Source: Eubacteriaceae bacterium
Lineage (GTDB): Bacteria; Bacillota; Clostridia; Lachnospirales; Lachnospiraceae
Assembly (NCBI GenBank): GCA_910574895.1
Contig: CAJTDQ010000001.1
Coordinates: 124,001 to 188,000, forward strand
Length of the DNA stretch: 64,000 nt
Direction of reading: 5' to 3'
Positions 53,907 to 63,330 of the stretch are shown piece by piece. Every line of letters starts with the position of its first letter. The stretch's first letter is position 1. The notes under the pieces were generated by a model that saw nothing but the letters and a program-made list of their open reading frames with translations, was not told the DNA's origin and ran no database searches. The position numbers and the translations under genes were made by a program.

Positions 53907-54130
53907 TCTATATGAAAGTTCTCTGAACTTCCTTTATTCTATTATGCGGACGAATCTCATCGATTATTAAAATATAACTATTTGTTATGAAAAAAGAAAA
54001 ATTACATACCATTTGTTATAAATTTGTATAAATAAGTAGAAAATTCTTGAAAAAAATCCGAGAAAATAATAGACTGAAGATAGATATCGGGCGGACGGAA
54101 AAGGATGAAAAATACATAATTAGAAAGCAT

Positions 54131-54180
54131 AACGCATCAAACTTCTGAAGCAGGAATAGAAGTTTGGTGCGTTTGTTTTA
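54131..54180 (+). other. strong hairpin in the RHS gene leader
   Basis: AACGCATCAAACTTCT (54131-54146) pairs with AGAAGTTTGGTGCGTT (54158-54173, one G-U pair), then TGTTTTA. It lies ~45 bases before the RHS start and could be an attenuator. The rest of 53907-54130 is AT-rich, with only a possible short frame after GGAAAAGG at 54105 and no clear promoter. Confidence 0.6.
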
Positions 54181-54219
54181 TAGAACGAGAATAAATAATT
54201 AAATGAGAGGAGAAAATCT

Positions 54220-57200
54220 ATGAAACACAAAGTAAACAAAAAAGTATTCAGAAGGACATTGTCATTAATTCTTGTGATGACAATGTTGGTAACAGGACTC
54301 AACTTGGACGTGATGGCAGATTCCGTTTATGCGACACAGAAAACAGAACCAACAGAAGAAAACGAAAAGAAAGAACTGACGATTGTAAAAGAGCTGGCAG
54401 ATGAAAGGACGGAAAATTCAAATACTTTTTTGATGAGTGATGGCTCAAAACAATTGGAAATTTTTAGTGAAGATATTCGGTATAAAAAGAACGGAAAAAT
54501 GCTGGAATATGACAGTTCACTAATTGAAAATAAGGACGATATTATTGTAAAAAAGAAAAGTTTTGCAAAAGCAGATGAATATGCATATGTAAATGCTGCA
54601 GGGGATTGTAAGCAGTATATTCCAAAGGAGTTGGATGCTGATACACCGGTAGTGCTTACCAAAGGTGGTAATGTAATAAGTTTTACACCTGTTTATAATA
54701 CAGCAAATGAGGAAATAAAAACAGATGACATAAATGAGGAAACAAAAGAAACGCAAAAGGAGAAACTGTCGGATAAAGAAAATAATGCTAAAGCAGAACA
54801 GATTGCAGAAACTGCTCCGGACGTAAAACTCACGAAAGCAGATGGCGTCAGATATAAAAAAGAAAATATAGTGTATGAATTTATTTCAAGCAATAATGGA
54901 ATAAAAGAAAACGTCATATTTGACAGAAAACCAGAAAAATATGATATTTCATATGAGTTTAAACTGCCGAATTTATATCTTGAGTATTCAAAAGATACAA
55001 ATCAGGTTTATGTTAAAAGTGGAACTAGCGATGAAATAGTTGCTTATATTAGTTCGCCATTTTTAAATGATAATACAGGCATTAATCTTAATTATGATAT
55101 AACAACAAATGTAGAGCAAAGAGATGAAAAATGGATTGTAACATATGAGTTGCCAAAGAAATATTTTGAAAATAAAAAGATAGAATACCCTGTTGTATTA
55201 GACCCATCTGTATGGTGGGACAGTGAGAATAATATAGATATCAGAGAGACATTAAATGTAGGGGGGGCCAAGAACAGTGTTATTGAAAGTTCAAGCAGAT
55301 TTATGCTGGCCAATCTTTATACAGGTGCAGGTACAGGAACAGGTGGATATGGATCGCAGGTAAATGTTCGTTTTAAAAATCTGCATAATATATTAAAAGG
55401 TAAATATATTTCCTATTCATACTTTAACATGGTTAAGGAGTCAAAATCAGGAACTCCTAAATTTTCGATTTATCCTATTATGGAAGATTGGAATTATTAC
55501 ACTACAAACTGGAATAATAAACCGAGTGTTTCTGATAAGTCAGTATATGATATGAACATTACTTATGATTCAGATACGATTCAGCCTTGGCTTACTAACT
55601 GGGTAAGAAAGCTGTCATCAGGAGAGATAAATAATGATTATGGAATTGCATTCTATCCTCAGGAAAATTCAGAATATTTTTATTTATGGTTTTATGGATT
55701 GTCGGCAACAAATAGTGCTGATGGGTCAGGAAGAAAACCGACACTAATTGTCAATTATAAAGATGTAGAAGATATCAATGCTGTATATGACGGAACATTC
55801 CAAATTGAGGGAAGTTACGATGATGAAAATAAAAAAATAGAATTGTCGTGGGAATCTTATAATGATGATATCGACTGGTACGATTTGTATATAAGAAAAA
55901 ATGACAATAATCATTTTGAGTATGCAGGCTGTACAGCAGAAACAAATATTTCATATGATGTTGGGGTGGGGATAGAAACATATGATTTCAGGGTAGTTGC
56001 AGTAAATGAAGGTCAAATAGCCCAGTATGGGGAATATGATACCCAGTATTTAAGTAATATTTGCTCTTTTAAGAAAGATGTTGATGAAACAATTCAAAGT
56101 GATGAAAGCAATAGTATAGTCGAAGTGTATAACTTAAATGTGAAAGATACAGATGGTGATGGTCTAGAAGACGGATATGAAATCTGGGATTTTAAAACTT
56201 TGTGGAATACAGAAACAGGCACAGATGAAGAGGGAAATAAGATATATAATTTAGATACTGATAATGATGGATTTCCTGATTCATATGAAGTATTTACACT
56301 GGGAACTAATCCCGCTGTGGCAAATGAGGAAGATATGGATAGTGATGAGGATGGCTGGAGTGACCTGATAGAGTATCAGCAAGGAACGGACCCGTATTTG
56401 AAAGATTCAGATTTTGATGGAAATAGTGATAAAAGCGATCCTTATCCTAGATATACAAGTGGAAACACAAGAATTTCTTTGGCAAATCAAGCAGAGGTGT
56501 ATCAGGGATTATATGAAGTAACGAGACGGGTTATAGATGGTGATAAAATTTGTGAATATATCGTTAATATTTATTCGGAGCAAATAAAACAAGCAAAATT
56601 TACAGATTGTAGTACTAATGAAATTGTAACAAAACAATATTATTATGATACTAAAAGAAATAATACAGCTATTATAGAAAAATATAGTGTAGACTCTTCA
56701 CAAACAACTTGTACTACATATACTTATAATAATGATAAGCAAATAATTTTTGTATGTTCAAAAAATACAAGATATAGTTTGGATTATAAAGATGAGGAAT
56801 TATCTAGTTTTAGAGTAGGAAACGGGGAAATAATAAAACATACAAAAAAATGTTTACTAGATAATGAAGAAATTATAAATAATCTTCAAAATGGAGAAAC
56901 GATTAATATAAATCAAGAAATTACGGAATATAGCAATGGTCAAAAAATTAAAAATATAATAACTGAATATAAAGTTGAAACTGGAAATAAATTGGCCAAG
57001 ACTTTAGAAGTATATTTTGATGATAGTAATACAGTATCATATAGGGCTGAATATGATACAGATGGCAATTTAACGAAATTTTTTGATTATACAGTAAGCG
57101 ATGAAGCATTAGTTTCTATTGGAAATAAAGAAAATGGTATTTTAACTGTATGCAGAAACGATGGTTTCATTAAAGAACAAAGCGAAATATCAGATGATGA

Positions 57201-58998
57201 TGGAAATCAGACATCCGAGATATTGTACACGTTTAAGAATATAAAAAATATTGAAACAAAATATTCATATAAGGTTGAGATAGGGTTAGACAATGATGGG
57301 AAACTAACTAATACGACTTTGTATAATCAGGATATAGTACATACTGAAAGCTCAGCAGAAGAAGGAAAGAGTTGTAATACTTTATATTCTAAAATATATG
57401 ATAGAATTATTTTAAATACACAAAGAGAAGATAAAGAGAATAAAACCTCTTATAACATAGATATTTATGCAGAAGAAAAAAATATTGATTATGTTTATGA
57501 TAATAATGGAAATATTATTAAATGTTCTGTTAATGGAAAATTGACAAATGAATACTCATATGACATAAAAAATAGACTAATAGGTGAAAAAGAATATCAT
57601 ACAAAAAAATATTATGAATATGTGTATGACTTAGATGGTAATTTAAGTGCGTGCTATGATTATAATATGACCTCAGAGGGCAAAAAAATTTCAAATACAA
57701 GTAATGTAGTGTATTTAGAATACGGAAATAGTACGTGGAATGGTCAAATTACTAAATATAATGGAAATGAAATTAAGTATGATAATGTAGGTAACCCTGT
57801 AACATATAAAAATGGGGAGATTTTGAGATGGGAACGAGGAAATAAACTTGCTTTCTGGAAGAAAGATAATGAAAATATATATTATAAGTATAATGAAAAC
57901 GGGCTTAGAACAGTTAAAGACACATCTGCCTTAAATTGCAAATACGAATGGGATGGGAGCAGGCTTATTCGAGAAAAGGTAACCTATAAAGCTACAGATA
58001 CCACATATGATATATGGTATTTTTACGATGGAATGAATGACATAGTAGGTTATGAATATAGTTATATCAATGCGAATGGAGAACTATCAAAAAATAGAAT
58101 ATATTATGAAAAAGATTTACAAGGTAATGTAATAGCACTGTTAGATTCTCGTGGTGCTGAAATAGCAATATATAATTATGATGCATGGGGAAATATATTA
58201 AATACTTATTGTTATGAAGGTAATGAAACGGCATATAATTTAAATAATATAAAATATAGAAGTTATTATCATGATAATGATACCGGATTTTATTATTTGC
58301 AAAATAGATATTATGATTCAGAGACAGGAAGATTTTTGAATAGTGATAACCCAGAAATGATTAATGAAAATGTTATTGATTTTTATTGTTATTGTGATAA
58401 CAATCCAGTTATGTATATTGACCCAAGTGGTATGTCAGGTTCATATGTTTTTACAATTAAGGAGTTTTATAATGAATCAAGAGCTATTAGAGATACATTA
58501 AATATATATTTCTTGTACATAAGAACAAAAGTTATTGAATTCAAAAATGAAAAACAGTTTATTGAAAATTGGAATAGAATTAAGGAAGCAGATACCATTG
58601 TAATAAACAGCCATGCTTCATATTTGGGCTTAGGAACAGCTTTTAAATATATTGTTGATTCAGGAACAGTAAAAAAACTAAAAAAAATAAAATGCAAGGC
58701 ATTAATTGTATTGGGGTGCGAAGCAGGAGATTATACAAAAATATGGAGAAATATAGCATATAACTTATCCTCAAAAATTAATGGAATTGTGGTAGCTAGT
58801 GATGGTCCAGTTACATCTGGTGGAATATATGTTATAAATCCTAAATTTACCTCAATAATAAACAAAAGGCATAAATGGGGTTGGATATTGTACAAATCTG
58901 GCAAAGTATATGATACTTGGTATTCTACTAATTTAGTAGAGATAACTATGCCACAAATATTGTCGTATTTAAAGAAATGTAAATTAATCAGTTTTTAA
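54220..58998 (+). CDS. large secreted RHS/YD-repeat protein with a variable, CHAT/caspase-like C-terminus
   Basis: A 1592-residue protein. Signal peptide (about 1-35, LSLILVMTMLVTGLNLDVMA). A WapA-like N-terminal region holds a DNRLRE-type domain (DIRETLNVGGAKNSVIESS, about 345-520), then an Fn3-like part. Residues ~643-740 have thrombospondin type 3/EF-like calcium repeats (DTDGDGLEDGYE, DTDNDGFPDSYE, DSDEDGWSDLIE). RHS/YD repeats (YDNNGNI, YDLDGNLSACYDY) lead to the RHS core KDLQGNVIALLD and NRYYDSETGRFLNSDN, closing at NNPVMYIDPSG (~1405). The last ~185 residues carry His1465 in VINSHAS and Cys1500 in IVLGCEAGD, a clan-CD-like His/Cys pair. It is likely a polymorphic toxin or surface effector. 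Confidence 0.85.
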   Translation: MKHKVNKKVFRRTLSLILVMTMLVTGLNLDVMADSVYATQKTEPTEENEKKELTIVKELADERTENSNTFLMSDGSKQLEIFSEDIRYKKNGKMLEYDSSLIENKDDIIVKKKSFAKADEYAYVNAAGDCKQYIPKELDADTPVVLTKGGNVISFTPVYNTANEEIKTDDINEETKETQKEKLSDKENNAKAEQIAETAPDVKLTKADGVRYKKENIVYEFISSNNGIKENVIFDRKPEKYDISYEFKLPNLYLEYSKDTNQVYVKSGTSDEIVAYISSPFLNDNTGINLNYDITTNVEQRDEKWIVTYELPKKYFENKKIEYPVVLDPSVWWDSENNIDIRETLNVGGAKNSVIESSSRFMLANLYTGAGTGTGGYGSQVNVRFKNLHNILKGKYISYSYFNMVKESKSGTPKFSIYPIMEDWNYYTTNWNNKPSVSDKSVYDMNITYDSDTIQPWLTNWVRKLSSGEINNDYGIAFYPQENSEYFYLWFYGLSATNSADGSGRKPTLIVNYKDVEDINAVYDGTFQIEGSYDDENKKIELSWESYNDDIDWYDLYIRKNDNNHFEYAGCTAETNISYDVGVGIETYDFRVVAVNEGQIAQYGEYDTQYLSNICSFKKDVDETIQSDESNSIVEVYNLNVKDTDGDGLEDGYEIWDFKTLWNTETGTDEEGNKIYNLDTDNDGFPDSYEVFTLGTNPAVANEEDMDSDEDGWSDLIEYQQGTDPYLKDSDFDGNSDKSDPYPRYTSGNTRISLANQAEVYQGLYEVTRRVIDGDKICEYIVNIYSEQIKQAKFTDCSTNEIVTKQYYYDTKRNNTAIIEKYSVDSSQTTCTTYTYNNDKQIIFVCSKNTRYSLDYKDEELSSFRVGNGEIIKHTKKCLLDNEEIINNLQNGETININQEITEYSNGQKIKNIITEYKVETGNKLAKTLEVYFDDSNTVSYRAEYDTDGNLTKFFDYTVSDEALVSIGNKENGILTVCRNDGFIKEQSEISDDDGNQTSEILYTFKNIKNIETKYSYKVEIGLDNDGKLTNTTLYNQDIVHTESSAEEGKSCNTLYSKIYDRIILNTQREDKENKTSYNIDIYAEEKNIDYVYDNNGNIIKCSVNGKLTNEYSYDIKNRLIGEKEYHTKKYYEYVYDLDGNLSACYDYNMTSEGKKISNTSNVVYLEYGNSTWNGQITKYNGNEIKYDNVGNPVTYKNGEILRWERGNKLAFWKKDNENIYYKYNENGLRTVKDTSALNCKYEWDGSRLIREKVTYKATDTTYDIWYFYDGMNDIVGYEYSYINANGELSKNRIYYEKDLQGNVIALLDSRGAEIAIYNYDAWGNILNTYCYEGNETAYNLNNIKYRSYYHDNDTGFYYLQNRYYDSETGRFLNSDNPEMINENVIDFYCYCDNNPVMYIDPSGMSGSYVFTIKEFYNESRAIRDTLNIYFLYIRTKVIEFKNEKQFIENWNRIKEADTIVINSHASYLGLGTAFKYIVDSGTVKKLKKIKCKALIVLGCEAGDYTKIWRNIAYNLSSKINGIVVASDGPVTSGGIYVINPKFTSIINKRHKWGWILYKSGKVYDTWYSTNLVEITMPQILSYLKKCKLISF

Positions 58999-59020
58999 TA
59001 TGAGATAGGAGAAATGAAAC

Positions 59021-59800
59021 ATGAAAAAGAAAAATATAATTATGTTAAGTATAATAATACTTTTTTCAAATGTGGTATTATGTCATGCAAAAGTGGAAAA
59101 TAAAGTACCAAAAGTAAAAATACACTACGTAAAAATTTTAGATGAGAATTCAATTAAGATAGGATGGAAAAAAATAAATAAAATTAAAAAATATCAAATA
59201 CAATATTCTTCAAATAAGAATATGAGAAATTCAATAAGTAAAGTAATAAAAAAACGTAAAAATTGTAAAGTATATCAATTAAAAAATAAGAAAAATTATT
59301 ATTTTAGGATAAGAGGAGTGAAGGGCAAAATGAAAGGAAAATGGAGTAAGATAAAAAAAGTAACCTTAGATTCTGCTAGTATAGATATTGTAAAGCTTAT
59401 TAATTCAAAATACAATTTAAAACTGTCCTTAAATGCAAAAGTTATAAACCATAAAGTTTGTGAAGAAAGATATGAGGTTAGTGGGAAGAATTATAAAGGG
59501 TGTAAGATTTTTACAAAAATGCAGTTAAGTAATTCAGATTTTGAGGTTACGGATAAACTTATACAGAAATCAAAAAATATTAGTTATAGTATTTATGATA
59601 CGGCCGTAGAAGATGTAGATTGGTGGGATTTGAATAAAAAAAATATAATAAAAGGTCAAGACTTTTTTAACACAATAAAGGTATTCGAAAATAAAGAAGA
59701 TAATCAGGGAATAGTGATAAGGGGACATATGGAAATATATGTAGCGAGAAGTATTAAGCAAAAATATAGATTGGTATATGTTTGTTATGAGGGGGGATGA
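59021..59800 (+). CDS. secreted Fn3-like protein downstream of the RHS gene
   Basis: A 259-residue protein with a signal peptide (IIMLSIIILFSNVVLCHA), one lysine-rich Fn3-like domain (SIKIGWKKINKIKKYQIQYSS to YYFRIRGVKGKMKGKW, about 45-110) and a ~140-residue C-terminal domain of unknown type (VKLINSKYNLKLSLNAKVIN, then VDWWDLNKKNIIKG). It starts 22 bases after the RHS stop with TAGGAG, so the two are co-transcribed. Position is that of an immunity gene, but export is unusual for protection against a toxin acting inside cells. It could be a partner, a wall anchor or an immunity protein acting outside. Confidence 0.75.
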   Translation: MKKKNIIMLSIIILFSNVVLCHAKVENKVPKVKIHYVKILDENSIKIGWKKINKIKKYQIQYSSNKNMRNSISKVIKKRKNCKVYQLKNKKNYYFRIRGVKGKMKGKWSKIKKVTLDSASIDIVKLINSKYNLKLSLNAKVINHKVCEERYEVSGKNYKGCKIFTKMQLSNSDFEVTDKLIQKSKNISYSIYDTAVEDVDWWDLNKKNIIKGQDFFNTIKVFENKEDNQGIVIRGHMEIYVARSIKQKYRLVYVCYEGG

Positions 59801-59895
59801 TAAAGTAATTGAAAATTTGTTACGGACTAAAGTGACAGCAAGTTTTACAACTTGAATTCACAGTTTGAAATTGGAAATAATTTCATAAAATCTTA

Positions 59896-59943
59896 AGAAT
59901 ATCCTTTGTTTCCGTTAAGAAATCAAGGATATTCTATTTTATT
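59896..59943 (+). terminator. terminator after the RHS block
   Basis: AGAATATCCTT / AAGGATATTCT (59896-59906 with 59925-59935), then ATTTTATT. The remaining 59944-60110 is AT-rich without a gene. Confidence 0.75.
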
Positions 59944-60110
59944 CTATAGACTAACTATGTCAAGTTAGAAAATAATAATAGTTGTTTTATTATACTTTGA
60001 ACAATTGCATGGATTATTTTTATAGGAAAAATAAATGATTATTTGTAATTAAGAAATGTATAGTTTAATAGACAGAAAGGAGTTTGTTTACAAGGAGACA
60101 AATGAATATG

Positions 60111-60139
60111 TTGTAAAACCTCCCCAATAATGGTATACT
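60111..60139 (+). promoter_or_regulatory. promoter of the asp23 gene
   Basis: TTGTAA (60111-60116), 17-base spacer, TATACT (60134-60139). The transcript leader holds GCCC/GGGC (60154-60167) next to the AGGAGG binding site. Confidence 0.7.
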
Positions 60140-60182
60140 ACTGTTAGTTTAATGCCCATTCAGGGGCAGTAGGAGGTATAGA

Positions 60183-60554
60183 ATGGACAGTGTGAGAAAT
60201 ACTTATAAAATATATGATAATTCAGAACTGGGCGAGGTAAATATTAGTGATGATGTATTAGCTGTGATTTCAGCCATGGCAGCCTTAGAGGTTGACGGGG
60301 TTGTGGGGATGGCAGGAAACATCACATCAGAAATTGTTGAGAAACTCGGAATGAAGAAATTATCAAAAGGCGTTCATGTAGATGTAGCAGAAAATAGTGT
60401 AATGATTGATGTTGCGATTATTCTTAGAATGAACGAAAATATTATTAATATTTCTAAAAGAGTTCAGGACAAAATTAAGACTACAGTAGAAAACATGACT
60501 GGTCTTGAAGTTGCAAATGTCAATGTCAACATCTCAAATGTTTTATCAAAATAA
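60183..60554 (+). CDS. Asp23/Gls24 family envelope stress protein
   Basis: A 123-residue protein (GEVNISDDVLAVISAMAALEVDGVVGMAG... KGVHVDVAENSVMIDVAIILRMNENI... MTGLEVANVNVNISNVLS), a full-length Asp23 domain. Such proteins attach to the inner face of the membrane through AmaP-type partners and are linked to envelope stress. It starts a conserved gene order with nusB. A terminator-like hairpin separates it from nusB. Confidence 0.93.
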   Translation: MDSVRNTYKIYDNSELGEVNISDDVLAVISAMAALEVDGVVGMAGNITSEIVEKLGMKKLSKGVHVDVAENSVMIDVAIILRMNENIINISKRVQDKIKTTVENMTGLEVANVNVNISNVLSK

Positions 60555-60566
60555 ATTAATAAAGTC

Positions 60567-60594
60567 AGGGGTGTCTGTTAAAGACACCCTTTTT
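60567..60594 (+). terminator. terminator between asp23 and nusB
   Basis: GGGTGTC / GACACCC (60569-60575 with 60583-60589), loop TGTTAAA, then TTTTTT. The distance to nusB is short, so partial read-through is likely. Confidence 0.85.
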
Positions 60595-60622
60595 GAGCAT
60601 AATAGGATACGTGGAGGAAAAG

Positions 60623-61018
60623 ATGAAGAGAGCAGAAATTAGAGAGTGTGTGTTTAAACTTTTGTTTTGTAATGAATTTCATAATAAAGAGGACATGCCT
60701 GAACAGTATAGATTATTTTTAGACAATATACAGGAAGCCGGCGAAGAAGACAGTGCGTATATATCATCTAAGGTTACAGATATAGCCACGCAATTAGAAG
60801 ATATTGATAAGAAAATCAATGAGGTCTCAGTTGGCTGGAGTACAGATAGAATGTCTAAAACGGATTTGACGATTATCAGACTGGCATATTATGAAATGAA
60901 TATGGATGAAGATGTGCCAAAAAAAGTTGCAGTAGATCAGGCAGTAGAACTGGCAAAGAAGTATGGCAGTGATGATTCACCGGCTTTTATTAATGGAATA
61001 TTGGCAAAGTTGTTTTAG
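60623..61018 (+). CDS. nusB: transcription antitermination factor NusB
   Basis: A 131-residue all-helical RNA-binding factor that joins the rRNA antitermination complex. It begins MKRAEIRECVFKLLFCNEF and ends DDSPAFINGILAKL, both diagnostic, with DLTIIRLAYYEMN in between. GGAGG five bases before ATG 60623 fixes the start; an upstream TTG frame is not needed. Confidence 0.95.
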   Translation: MKRAEIRECVFKLLFCNEFHNKEDMPEQYRLFLDNIQEAGEEDSAYISSKVTDIATQLEDIDKKINEVSVGWSTDRMSKTDLTIIRLAYYEMNMDEDVPKKVAVDQAVELAKKYGSDDSPAFINGILAKLF

Positions 61019-61027
61019 GAGAGAATT

Positions 61028-62254
61028 ATGGCATCGGTATATACGGTTGGTCAGGTAAATACATATATCAAGCAGATGTTCAGCCAGGATTTTATGCTGG
61101 CTAATATTTGCGTGAAGGGTGAAATCAGTAATTGCACATATCACTCATCAGGGCATATATATTTCACATTGAAAGATAAGACCGGCGTGATAGCCGCGGT
61201 AATGTTTAAGGGAAACAGAGGTGGATTGAATTTTACATTAGAAGAGGGACAGAAAGTTCTGGTAACCGGTTCGGTAAACGTGTTTGAAAGAGACGGCAAG
61301 TATCAGTTGTATGCAAGGGAAATTTCTCTGGAAGGGGCAGGATTATTGTATCAACGTTTCGAACAGTTAAAGACTGAACTTGAGGAAATGGGACTCTTTG
61401 ATGCCATGTATAAAAAGCCTATACCAAAGTATTCTCTGAAAATAGGAATATGTACCGCAAAGACTGGAGCAGCAATTCAGGATATTATCAATATCACAAA
61501 AAGGAGAAATCCTTATGTGCAGTTATATCTATATTCCAGTCTGGTGCAGGGAGCAGAGGCGGCAGTTGATATCGTAAATGGTATCCGTTATCTGGATTGT
61601 ATGAATCTGGATGTAATTATTGTTGGCAGAGGTGGCGGCTCGATTGAAGATTTGTGGGCTTTTAATGAAGAAATTGTAGCAAAAGCCATTTTTGATTGTA
61701 ATACACCTGTTATTTCAGCAGTGGGGCATGAAGTAGATACTACCATTGCTGATTTTGTGGCAGATATGAGAGCACCGACACCATCGGCTGCAGCGGAACT
61801 GGCAGTTTTTGATTATAACGAATATCTAATAAATATTTCTCATTATCATCAGATACTTTTATCAGAGATGAAAAAGAATATTGACAGGAAAAGAGATAAG
61901 ACAAAGTATTATGAGGCGAGACTTAATGTATTTCATCCAAGCAATCAATTACAGAGTAAGAAGCAGTATACAGATGACTTATATACAAGACTGCAGGAGG
62001 TATTTGGTAATCTGTTGAGAGACAGAAAACATTCTCTGGCAATTTATTCGGAAAAGCTAAATGGATTATCTCCTCTGCACAGAATATCAAAAGGATTTGC
62101 CTATGTGACAGATGATATGGGAAAACCATTAAATACAGTGGAACAGGTAAATGAAAATGAGCATATCTCGATGATTGTCAGGGATGGTCAGATAAAAGCA
62201 AAGATAGATACCATAACAAAAGGAGGTTATCATGGAAGAGAAGAAAACCATTGA
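61028..62254 (+). CDS. xseA: exodeoxyribonuclease VII large subunit
   Basis: A 408-residue nuclease subunit that degrades single-stranded DNA with XseB. The N-terminal OB fold (YTVGQVNTYIKQMFSQDFMLANICVKGEISN, HIYFTLKD) is followed by the catalytic domain (GICTAKTGAAIQDIINITKRRNP, IIVGRGGGSIEDLWAFNEE, VISAVGHEVDTTIADFVADMRAPTPSAAAELA). A coiled coil and short C-terminal segment complete it. It overlaps xseB by 23 bases. Confidence 0.96.
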   Translation: MASVYTVGQVNTYIKQMFSQDFMLANICVKGEISNCTYHSSGHIYFTLKDKTGVIAAVMFKGNRGGLNFTLEEGQKVLVTGSVNVFERDGKYQLYAREISLEGAGLLYQRFEQLKTELEEMGLFDAMYKKPIPKYSLKIGICTAKTGAAIQDIINITKRRNPYVQLYLYSSLVQGAEAAVDIVNGIRYLDCMNLDVIIVGRGGGSIEDLWAFNEEIVAKAIFDCNTPVISAVGHEVDTTIADFVADMRAPTPSAAAELAVFDYNEYLINISHYHQILLSEMKKNIDRKRDKTKYYEARLNVFHPSNQLQSKKQYTDDLYTRLQEVFGNLLRDRKHSLAIYSEKLNGLSPLHRISKGFAYVTDDMGKPLNTVEQVNENEHISMIVRDGQIKAKIDTITKGGYHGREENH

Positions 62255-62429
62255 GCAGAATTTTGAAGAAATAGAAAGTATTATTCAAAATATGCAGGAG
62301 GAAGATGTTACACTTGATAAATCTTTTGAATTATATAATAAAGGCTTAAATTTAGTAAAGGACTGCAATGCCCAGATAGATAAGATTGAAAAACAGATAC
62401 AAATAATCAATGAGGAACAGTCATGTTAG
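62232..62429 (+). CDS. xseB: exodeoxyribonuclease VII small subunit
   Basis: A 65-residue two-helix protein (IEQNFEEIESIIQNMQEEDVTLDKSFELYNKGLNLVKDC), the accessory subunit that wraps the XseA coiled coil. AGGAGG lies inside the end of xseA, so translation is coupled; it overlaps ispA by seven bases. Confidence 0.93.
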   Translation: MEEKKTIEQNFEEIESIIQNMQEEDVTLDKSFELYNKGLNLVKDCNAQIDKIEKQIQIINEEQSC

Positions 62430-63313
62430 AATTTAATAAAGAATTAGACAGTAAAACAAAATATGTAGAAGAAAAGGTGTATAATTTTCTTCCAAAAGAA
62501 GAAGGAAAACAGAAAATAATATTAGAGGCAATGAATTATAGTGTAAAAGCCGGTGGGAAGAGGTTAAGACCATTACTGATGCTTGAGACAGCGAAACTTT
62601 TTTGTGAGAAGATAGAGAGTATTTTTCCATTTATGGCGGCTATTGAAATGATTCATACCTATTCGCTGGTTCATGATGATTTACCGGCAATGGATAATGA
62701 TGAATATAGAAGAGGAAAGAAAACAACTCATGCCAAATATGGTGAAGATTTGGGAATTTTAGCAGGAGACGGATTGTTAAATCTGGCATATGAAGTGATG
62801 AGTGATGCAATTATAGAAGAAGACGATTCGACCAAAGCGGCAAAAGCATTTCAGATTATTGCAAAAAAAGCAGGTGTTTTCGGCATGGTAGGTGGACAGA
62901 CTGTAGATATTATCAGTGAAGGTAAAGAGATTGATTTGGACACGATCATGTATATCCATAACTTAAAGACCGCTGCATTAATTGAGGCATCTATGATGGC
63001 TGGAGCTGTATTAGGCGGTGCAGACAATGAAGAAATAGGCATTGTGGAGAAGATTGCAAAGAATATAGGTATTGCATTCCAGATTCAGGATGATATTCTG
63101 GATATAACAAGTACAACAGAAGTACTTGGGAAGCCGGTTATGAGTGATGAGAAAAATCATAAAATCACCTATGTATCCATCTGCGGACTTGATAAGTCAA
63201 AGGAAAATGTTGCAAAATATTCAGAAGAGGCAATGAATCTGTTAGATGGACTTCATAGAGAGAATTTGTTCTTAAAACAATTAATTATAAAATTAATCAA
63301 TAGAGAAAAATAA
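62423..63313 (+). CDS. ispA: polyprenyl diphosphate synthase (farnesyl/geranyl type)
   Basis: A 296-residue prenyltransferase joining IPP to allylic diphosphates. The first Asp-rich motif is LVHDDLPAMDND and the second FQIQDDILDITS; GGKRLRPLL and KKAGVFGMVGGQTVDI are also typical. The spacing of the first motif (DDxxxMD) fits short-chain (C10-C15) bacterial enzymes. It overlaps xseB and is followed by dxs, linking it to the MEP pathway. Confidence 0.94.
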   Translation: MLEFNKELDSKTKYVEEKVYNFLPKEEGKQKIILEAMNYSVKAGGKRLRPLLMLETAKLFCEKIESIFPFMAAIEMIHTYSLVHDDLPAMDNDEYRRGKKTTHAKYGEDLGILAGDGLLNLAYEVMSDAIIEEDDSTKAAKAFQIIAKKAGVFGMVGGQTVDIISEGKEIDLDTIMYIHNLKTAALIEASMMAGAVLGGADNEEIGIVEKIAKNIGIAFQIQDDILDITSTTEVLGKPVMSDEKNHKITYVSICGLDKSKENVAKYSEEAMNLLDGLHRENLFLKQLIIKLINREK

Positions 63314-63330
63314 ATAATTAGAGAGAAACC

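Noticed and set aside
54060-54130. Riboswitch before the RHS gene
   Set aside because: A GC-rich patch is present, but no known riboswitch core is recognised; only the later hairpin at 54131 is supported.
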